6,901 nucleotides of DNA, taken from NCBI GenBank assembly GCA_030151725.1, contig JASLDD010000118.1, positions 1 through 6,901 of the forward strand, in the 5' to 3' direction. The position numbers and the translations under genes are program-made. The notes beneath the pieces were generated by a model, which had not been told where the DNA came from, ran no database searches, and was given only the letters and a program-made list of their open reading frames with translations. Below, in pieces: positions 1 through 6,901 of the stretch; the stretch's first letter is position 1, and the number at the start of each line of letters is the position of its first letter. Source of the stretch: Solirubrobacteraceae bacterium (lineage in GTDB: Bacteria > Actinomycetota > Thermoleophilia > Solirubrobacterales > Solirubrobacteraceae).

Positions 1-507
1 GGCGACGTCGCGCACTCGCGCGTCGCGCGCTCCAACGTGCTGGCCTTCCAGAAGATGGGCGCCAAGGTCACCATCGCCGGCCCGCCCACACTGATCCCGC
101 GCGGGATCGAGGATCTCGGCTGCGAGGTTCGCTACACGCTCGACGAGCTGCCCACGGCCGACATCGTCTACGCGCTGCGCATGCAGCACGAGCGCATGAG
201 CGAGATGTGGGTGCCCTCGATGCGCGAGTACGCCGCCTGGTATCAGATCAACGCCCAGCGCCTGAAGCCCCACCAGATTCTCATGCACCCCGGACCCGTC
301 AACCGCGGCGTGGAGCTCTCCGGCGAGGTAGTCGACTCGCCACAGGCGGTCATCACCGCCCAGGTCGAGGCCGGCGTGGTAGTGCGCATGGCCGTCCTTT
401 ACGAGCTCCTGGCCGGCCGTCGCGAGGGCGCCGTCGAGACCGCAACTGCGCCCCCGCGGGCCACAACCGCCGAGCCCGCGCCGGTGGGCGGCGGCCAGCT
501 GGGATGA
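1..507 (+). CDS. pyrB: Aspartate carbamoyltransferase catalytic chain, C-terminal part (5' end outside window)
   Basis: Aspartate carbamoyltransferase joins carbamoyl phosphate and L-aspartate to give N-carbamoyl-L-aspartate, the committed step of pyrimidine synthesis in the cytoplasm. The frame is open from base 1 and gives 168 residues, mostly the aspartate-binding domain. The window opens in the conserved GDVAHSRVARSN segment (residues 1-12). LRMQHERM follows at 59-66, its Arg60 and Gln62 matching the aspartate-contacting Arg/Gln pair of the E. coli enzyme. MHPGPVNRGVE (95-105) and the terminal helix QVEAGVVVRMAVLYELL (121-137) complete the family pattern. After that helix comes an Ala/Pro/Thr/Gly-rich tail of about 30 residues that is not part of the core fold. 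The tail's last codons overlap the pyrC start (ATGA, 504-507), so the two are probably translationally coupled. An ornithine carbamoyltransferase is unlikely given these motifs and the pyrC neighbour. Confidence 0.96.
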   Translation, partial: GDVAHSRVARSNVLAFQKMGAKVTIAGPPTLIPRGIEDLGCEVRYTLDELPTADIVYALRMQHERMSEMWVPSMREYAAWYQINAQRLKPHQILMHPGPVNRGVELSGEVVDSPQAVITAQVEAGVVVRMAVLYELLAGRREGAVETATAPPRATTAEPAPVGGGQLG

Positions 508-1853
508 GCTCCATCGATCGCCTGCTCGGCGGCCCACTGCCGAGCGCTGAGCTGCTGCTCGCAAATGTCCGCGTGCTCGATCCCCGCGCCAGGATCGACG
601 CTCTCCACGACGTTCGCCTCCAAGCGGGCACCATCGTCGAGCTGGCCGAGCCCGGGACGCTCCAGACACGCGGCGAAGAGGAGCTGATCGAAGGCCACGG
701 GCGCCTGCTGCTTACGCCGGCCTTCTTCGATCCCCATGTCCACCTGCGCACCCCCGGGCAGGAGCACAAGGAGGACATCGAGTCCGGCACGCGCGCTGCG
801 GCCGCCGGTGGCTTTGCGGGCGTGATCGCCATGCCCAACACCGACCCCGTGCTCGACTCGGCGCCGCTGCTGCGCTCGTTGCGAGAGTCCTCGGCCGGTC
901 AGGCGCGGATCCCCGTCGGCTTTCTGCCCGCCATCACCCGCGGCCTGCAGGGCGAGCAGCTGACCGAGATGGCCGAGCTCAGGGAGCAGGGCGCGCTCGG
1001 CTTCAGCGACGACGGCAAGCCTGTCACGAGCGCGGGGATGCTGCGCAAGGCGCTTCAGTACCAGCGGCTGTGCGGCGGCGTGCTGGCCCTGCACGAGGAG
1101 GATCCGACGCTCTCGCGCAAAGGCTCAATGAACGAGGGCGCCGTCAGCGCCGCGCTGGGCATCGCCGGCATCCCCACGGTGGCCGAGTCCACGATGGTCG
1201 CCCGCGACGCCGAGCTCGCCGGCTATGAGCAGGCGCGCGTGCACTTCCAGCACCTGAGCTGCGCCGCATCCGTTGAAGCCGTGGCGCAGGGCAAGGCCCA
1301 CGGCTGGCGCCTCAGCGCCGAGGTCTCCCCCCACCATCTGCTGCTCACCGACGAGGACGTCCGCGGCCTGGACACCCACATGAAGATGCACCCGCCGCTC
1401 ACCACCGAGTCGGACCGCCAGGCGTTGATCGAGGGACTCAGAAGTGGAGTCATCGACTGCGTGGCCACCGACCATGCGCCGCACGCGCGTGATGAGAAGG
1501 AGGTCCCCTTCGAGCAGGCGCCCATGGGCACGACCGGCCTCGAGACCTCATTCGCCGCGCTGCACACCGGCCTCGTGCTCCCCGGCATCGTCGGCCTCGA
1601 GCTGCTGATCGAGCGCATGACGGCGGGGGCCGCGCTGTTCGAGCTGCCGACGCCGACGATCGCTGCAGGCGAGCCCGCCAACGTGACGCTGATCGACCTA
1701 GACGCGGAGTGGGTTGCCGGAGAGCACGGCTGGGAGAGTCGCTCTGAGAACTGCTGCTTCGCAGGGCGCCGTCTGCAGGGTCGGGTGCTGCTGACGGTGG
1801 CCGCCGGCGGGGTCGCGCATCGCGACCGCACGCTCGCGCTGGTGGGTGCCTGA
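504..1853 (+). CDS. pyrC: Dihydroorotase, class I
   Basis: Dihydroorotase cyclises N-carbamoyl-L-aspartate to dihydroorotate, the third step of UMP synthesis; it is a cytoplasmic zinc amidohydrolase. The 449-residue protein is of usual length for the class I bacterial enzyme. Metal-site motifs appear in order: DPHVHLR (76-82; His78 and His80 as ligands, Arg82 for substrate), MPNT (110-113; Asn112 for substrate), FSDDG (167-171), an Asp-containing segment where other amidohydrolases have a carboxylated lysine, LHEED (196-200), QHLS (249-252) and TDHAPH (322-327; catalytic Asp323). A C-terminal beta segment (about 385-445) completes the composite domain. At 294-300 the sequence reads KMHPPLT, where I expect an Asn before the two prolines and an Arg after the Leu. 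The ATG at 504 overlaps the pyrB stop and starts just before the N-terminal beta strand. The frame stays open upstream, but only as a shadow of pyrB. No strong Shine-Dalgarno is visible, which fits translational coupling. Confidence 0.97.
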   Translation: MSSIDRLLGGPLPSAELLLANVRVLDPRARIDALHDVRLQAGTIVELAEPGTLQTRGEEELIEGHGRLLLTPAFFDPHVHLRTPGQEHKEDIESGTRAAAAGGFAGVIAMPNTDPVLDSAPLLRSLRESSAGQARIPVGFLPAITRGLQGEQLTEMAELREQGALGFSDDGKPVTSAGMLRKALQYQRLCGGVLALHEEDPTLSRKGSMNEGAVSAALGIAGIPTVAESTMVARDAELAGYEQARVHFQHLSCAASVEAVAQGKAHGWRLSAEVSPHHLLLTDEDVRGLDTHMKMHPPLTTESDRQALIEGLRSGVIDCVATDHAPHARDEKEVPFEQAPMGTTGLETSFAALHTGLVLPGIVGLELLIERMTAGAALFELPTPTIAAGEPANVTLIDLDAEWVAGEHGWESRSENCCFAGRRLQGRVLLTVAAGGVAHRDRTLALVGA

Positions 1854-2377
1854 TGGGGCTGCTCTCGCGCGAGCACGCGGCGCTGGTCGTGGTTGACGTC
1901 CAGGAGGGCTTTCGCCCCTACGACGCCTTCGCGGGAGTCGCCGATGCGTGCGCCAAGCTGGTGCAGGCGGCGCGCGTCCTCGAGATCCACACGCTCGTCA
2001 GCGAGCAGTACCCCAAGGGCCTCGGCCACACCGCCCCCGAGGTCGGGCTGGAGGATGAGCCGAGGATCGAGAAGTCGGTCTTCTCGGCGGCACGCGCCGA
2101 TGGCTTTGACCTGCGCGGCGCGACCCAGGCGATCGTGTGCGGCATCGAGGCGCACGTGTGCGTCAGCCAGACCGTCCACGACCTGCTCGATGCGGGCGTC
2201 GAAGTGCACGTCCCCGCGGACGCGGTTGGCTCACGCCATACCGTCGACTACGAGCGTGGCCTCGAGCGCATGGAGCGGGCGGGCGCCATCGTGGGGACGG
2301 TCGAGGCGTCGCTGTTCGAGCTGCTCGAGCGAGCCGGCACGCCTGAGTTCAAGGCCGTCCAAAAGCTGATCCTCTGA
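1853..2377 (+). CDS. Isochorismatase-family cysteine hydrolase (ISOC1/ISOC2-like)
   Basis: This is a 174-residue single-domain hydrolase of the isochorismatase/nicotinamidase superfamily. The superfamily's Asp-Lys-Cys triad is readable: Asp15 in VVVDVQEGF (12-20), Lys74 in RIEKSVFS (71-78) and Cys103 in GIEAHVCVSQT (97-107). EQYPKGLGHT (51-60), the DAVGSR segment (123-128) and the C-terminal PEFKAVQKLIL (164-174) resemble the ISOC1/ISOC2 branch, whose members end in a comparable FK-QKLI motif, more than nicotinamidase or enterobactin isochorismatase. No signal peptide or membrane segment is seen, so it should be cytoplasmic. Its ATG overlaps the pyrC stop by one base (TGATG), with a weak GGTGGG upstream, so translation is probably coupled to pyrC. 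The substrate is unknown. Related families include N-carbamoylsarcosine amidase and the ureidoacrylate hydrolase RutB, so a carbamoyl or ureido substrate is possible, but this is inference from family and location. Family assignment is firm; function is not. Confidence 0.93.
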   Translation: MGLLSREHAALVVVDVQEGFRPYDAFAGVADACAKLVQAARVLEIHTLVSEQYPKGLGHTAPEVGLEDEPRIEKSVFSAARADGFDLRGATQAIVCGIEAHVCVSQTVHDLLDAGVEVHVPADAVGSRHTVDYERGLERMERAGAIVGTVEASLFELLERAGTPEFKAVQKLIL

Positions 2378-2383
2378 GATGAC

Positions 2384-2421
2384 CGTGAGCCTTCGCCATA
2401 CTGCGTCCTCGATCGCTCACG
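2384..2421 (+). repeat. Inverted repeat, 7-bp stem, after the hydrolase gene
   Basis: CGTGAGC at 2384-2390 is the exact reverse complement of GCTCACG at 2415-2421, with 24 bases between. A second GCTCAC at 2437-2442 could pair with the same left arm as an alternative, and a smaller hairpin CGTGC-CAA-GCACG lies at 2420-2432. No T-tract follows, so this is not an intrinsic terminator. A role in RNA processing or in leader folding before carA is conceivable but not shown. Confidence 0.4.
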
Positions 2422-2450
2422 TGCCAAGCACGCTTCGCTCACTGCGTCCT
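2400..2450 (+). repeat. Short direct repeats in the pre-carA spacer
   Basis: ACTGCGTCCT occurs at 2400-2409 and again at 2441-2450, and TCGCTCAC occurs at 2413-2420 and 2435-2442. In the second occurrence the two units overlap into one run, TCGCTCACTGCGTCCT (2435-2450). The pattern looks like an imperfect duplication or part of an extragenic repeat. Whether it recurs elsewhere in the genome cannot be judged from this window. Confidence 0.5.
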
Positions 2451-2485
2451 TGTCTGGCTCGACTCACGGCCCTCTCAGGCGCGCT

Positions 2486-3613
2486 ATGAATTCCGCCGCC
2501 TACGTACTCTTGGAGGACGGCACCCGCTTCGACGGCGAGGCGTGCGGAGCGGAGGGCCACGCGGTCGGTGAGGTCGTGTTCACAACAGGGATGTCCGGCT
2601 ATCAGGAATCGATGACCGACCCGTCGTTTGCGGGCCAGCTGATCGCTTTCACATATCCGCACATCGGCAACTACGGCACGAGCGCCCAGGCGATGGAGTC
2701 AGATCGCGCGTGGGCGCGGGCGGCGATCATGCGCGAGGCGTGCAACCGCGAAGACGCGCCCACGTCCGAGCGCGGTTGGCTTGACTGGCTCGCCGACTGC
2801 GGAGTGCAGGGCATCAGCGGTGTGGACACGCGGGCGCTCGTCATGCACATCCGCGACGCGGGCGCCATGCGCGGCGGTGTCTTCCCGGCGTCCATGAGCG
2901 AGAGCGAAGCCCGCGAGCTGATCGATGCGCAGGCGCCGATGGCGGGCCTCGACCTCGCCAAGGTGGTGACGCCGAGCGAAGTCAGCCGTCACGGCAGCGG
3001 CAGCGGTCCGCGCATCGCTGTGATCGACACCGGCATCAAGGCGTCGATGGTACGCGAGCTGGTTGCCCGCGACGCGCGCGTGTCGCTTCACCCGTGCACC
3101 AGCAGCGCCGATGAGCTGCTCGCCGATGACCCCGATGCGATCTTTCTGGCCAACGGCCCCGGCGACCCGGCCGCGCTCACCTACATCGTGGACACGGTCC
3201 GCGAGATCGTCGGCAAGAAGCCCGTGTGGGGCATCTGCCTCGGCCACCAGCTGCTGTGCCGCGCCGTGGGCCTCGAGACGTTCAAGCTGCCCTTCGGCCA
3301 CCGCGGCGCCAACCACCCGGTCCGCGACCTGCAGACGGGGCGCGTTGAGATCACCTCGCAGAACCACGGCTTCGCCGCCCTCGGTCCCGGCGGCTCGCGC
3401 ACGATCGACACCGACGAGCCCGTCCGCTGGGAGACCGACTTCGGCGCCGCCCAGCTCTCGCACGTGAACCTCTATGACCGCACCGTCGAGGGCCTCGAGC
3501 TGCTCGACGTGCCCGGCGGGACAGTCCAGTATCACCCCGAGGCCGGCCCCGGACCGCATGACAGCCTCTACCTGTTCGACCGCTTCCTGGAGCGGATCGG
3601 GAGCGCCGCATGA
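2486..3613 (+). CDS. carA: Carbamoyl phosphate synthetase small (glutaminase) subunit
   Basis: CarA hydrolyses glutamine and feeds ammonia through a tunnel into CarB for carbamoyl phosphate synthesis, supplying pyrimidine and arginine pathways. The 375-residue protein is of normal length. The N-terminal CPSase small-chain domain (about 1-155) includes VVFTTGMSGYQESMTDPS (30-47), TYPHIGNYG (56-64) and GISGVDTR (109-116). The class I glutamine amidotransferase domain (about 175-370) shows NGPGDPA (223-229), the nucleophile elbow GICLGHQ with Cys251 (249-255), FGHRGANHPV (270-279), SQNHGFA (291-297) and QYHPEA with His350 and Glu352 (348-353), so the Cys-His-Glu triad is complete. The ATG at 2486 is chosen because it begins right before the first conserved beta strand. 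An in-frame TTG at 2450 would add 12 unconserved residues. The stop overlaps a new ATG (ATGA at 3610-3613) that opens a short frame towards carB. Confidence 0.97.
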   Translation: MNSAAYVLLEDGTRFDGEACGAEGHAVGEVVFTTGMSGYQESMTDPSFAGQLIAFTYPHIGNYGTSAQAMESDRAWARAAIMREACNREDAPTSERGWLDWLADCGVQGISGVDTRALVMHIRDAGAMRGGVFPASMSESEARELIDAQAPMAGLDLAKVVTPSEVSRHGSGSGPRIAVIDTGIKASMVRELVARDARVSLHPCTSSADELLADDPDAIFLANGPGDPAALTYIVDTVREIVGKKPVWGICLGHQLLCRAVGLETFKLPFGHRGANHPVRDLQTGRVEITSQNHGFAALGPGGSRTIDTDEPVRWETDFGAAQLSHVNLYDRTVEGLELLDVPGGTVQYHPEAGPGPHDSLYLFDRFLERIGSAA

Positions 3614-3697
3614 AAGCTCGCATTTTTTGGGAGACGCGTTCGCGTGTGCCTCATCCAGCCGTAGCGGCGCCGGTCACCGCACCTGCAGGTGTTGCTG
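3614..3697 (+). other. carA-carB spacer with T6 tract and small inverted repeat
   Basis: The spacer contains TTTTTT at 3623-3628, a local AT-rich island in very GC-rich surroundings, and a perfect but tiny inverted repeat ACGCG-TT-CGCGT at 3634-3645. The T-run lies before that repeat, and upstream of it only a weak GAGC/GCTC stem (3601-3604 with 3616-3619) can form, so I do not call an intrinsic terminator. No promoter is recognisable. Confidence 0.45.
3680..3691 (+). promoter_or_regulatory. carB Shine-Dalgarno-like AGGTG inside a 12-base palindrome
   Basis: AGGTG at 3687-3691 lies six bases before the carB ATG and is among the best ribosome-binding-site candidates in the window. It forms the right half of the perfect palindrome CACCTGCAGGTG (3680-3691). 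As RNA this can form a small CACC/GGTG hairpin with loop TGCA, extendable by one G-U pair, partly hiding the site. Such a short stem is weak on its own, and a regulatory role is inference. Confidence 0.45.
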
Positions 3698-6807
<3,110 letters not shown>

Positions 6808-6811
<4 letters not shown>

Positions 6812-6901
6812 GCCAGGCGCCCTTCGCCAGACGTCTGCTCACGGTCATCGCCGTAGATGAGCTGGGCGCCTACCGCGTGCTGCGTGTCTCAGACCCCGAC
6901 G
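6808..6901 (+). CDS. pyrK: Probable dihydroorotate dehydrogenase electron-transfer subunit, N-terminal fragment (3' end outside window)
   Basis: A GTG at 6808 overlaps the carB stop (GTGA) and opens a frame that runs to the window end, giving 31 residues. The visible start, with RRLLTVIAVDELGAYRVLRV at about residues 8-27, fits the first beta strands of a ferredoxin-reductase-like FAD domain as in PyrK, where a V-x(n)-LG-Y-VLR pattern is common. PyrK carries FAD and a 2Fe-2S cluster and passes electrons from a class 1B PyrD to NAD. Neither the FAD motif nor the iron-sulfur cysteines fall inside the window, so the call rests on this short segment and on position after carB in a pyr operon. Another oxidoreductase is possible. 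Confidence 0.6.

Larger units (their letters stand above)
2378..2485 (+). other. Spacer between the hydrolase gene and carA
   Basis: This is the longest gap in an otherwise overlapping or tightly packed gene string. It holds short direct repeats, two possible hairpins and an open short frame, described separately. I see no convincing -35/-10 pair and no hairpin followed by a T-run, so neither a promoter for carA nor a terminator can be called from sequence alone. The only Shine-Dalgarno-like sequence for carA is AGG at 2477-2479, six bases before the ATG, which is weak. Confidence 0.6.
2379..2489 (+). other. Short reading frame bridging the hydrolase stop and the carA start (36 codons)
   Basis: An ATG at 2379 lies two bases after the hydrolase stop and opens a frame of 36 codons. 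Its TGA (2487-2489) overlaps the carA ATG (2486-2488) as ATGA. Ribosomes could in principle re-start here and be delivered to carA. Against a real protein: only about 61 percent of its third codon positions are G or C, well below the surrounding genes, it spans a repeat-bearing spacer, and no Shine-Dalgarno precedes it apart from the end of the upstream gene. In DNA this GC-rich an open stretch of this length is not rare by chance. Best treated as a possible coupling frame, not a gene product. Confidence 0.2.

Noticed and set aside
207..503. Upstream extension of the pyrC reading frame by 99 codons
   Set aside because: It would overlap the conserved aspartate-binding domain of pyrB, and its translation is Arg/Gly/Pro-rich noise. 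The ATG at 504 gives the normal dihydroorotase N-terminus and a usual ATGA overlap.
1223..2209. Minus-strand open frame across the pyrC/hydrolase junction
   Set aside because: It covers two well-supported sense genes and has low-complexity Arg/Ala/Ser/Leu composition with no family features.
2378..2485. PyrR- or uracil-responsive attenuator ahead of carA
   Set aside because: No terminator hairpin with a T-run and no recognisable PyrR-binding loop sequence are present. The hairpins found are short and generic.
3623..3628. T6 tract after carA as an intrinsic terminator
   Set aside because: Only a 4-bp stem can form upstream of it, and the stronger inverted repeat at 3634-3645 lies after the Ts. 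Termination between carA and carB would also make little sense.

Overview
The window is a high-GC (roughly two-thirds G+C, with G/C strongly preferred at third codon positions), densely packed, single-strand stretch of a de novo pyrimidine (UMP) biosynthesis operon. In order it holds the 3' part of pyrB (aspartate carbamoyltransferase), pyrC (dihydroorotase), an isochorismatase-family hydrolase of the ISOC1/ISOC2 type, carA and carB (small and large subunits of carbamoyl phosphate synthetase), and the first 31 codons of what is probably pyrK (electron-transfer subunit of dihydroorotate dehydrogenase). Base composition, gene order and the protein style suggest a deep-branching actinobacterium, most plausibly Thermoleophilia/Solirubrobacterales. 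That placement is inference, since no rRNA or other phylogenetic marker is present.

Layout. 1-507 is the end of pyrB. pyrC (504-1853) overlaps it by the ATGA arrangement, and the hydrolase (1853-2377) overlaps pyrC by one base (TGATG). A 108-base spacer (2378-2485) with short direct and inverted repeats precedes carA (2486-3613). An 84-base spacer (3614-3697), with a T6 tract and a 12-base palindrome carrying the carB Shine-Dalgarno-like sequence, precedes carB (3698-6811). A GTGA overlap leads into the partial pyrK-like gene (6808-6901). Both spacers flanking carA are crossed by short reading frames (36 and 31 codons) that touch the neighbouring genes' start and stop codons. Their codon use is not gene-like, so they are listed as coupling candidates and not as protein genes.

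How the genes work together. CarA releases ammonia from glutamine and passes it to CarB, which makes carbamoyl phosphate. PyrB condenses this with aspartate to N-carbamoyl-aspartate, PyrC cyclises that to dihydroorotate, and PyrK would pass electrons from a PyrD subunit (beyond the window) as dihydroorotate is oxidised to orotate. The hydrolase is not a known pathway step. Its family includes amidases acting on N-carbamoyl and ureido compounds, so a clean-up role is a reasonable guess only.

Most notable points: (1) CarB lacks about 43 residues in the middle (oligomerization) domain relative to the E. coli enzyme, while all visible ATP-grasp and allosteric-domain motifs are kept; (2) an intact ISOC-like hydrolase sits, translationally coupled, inside the pyrimidine operon; (3) carA is bracketed by two overlapping short frames. 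Otherwise the region is ordinary core metabolism. No mobile element, CRISPR array, tRNA, rRNA or defence system was seen.
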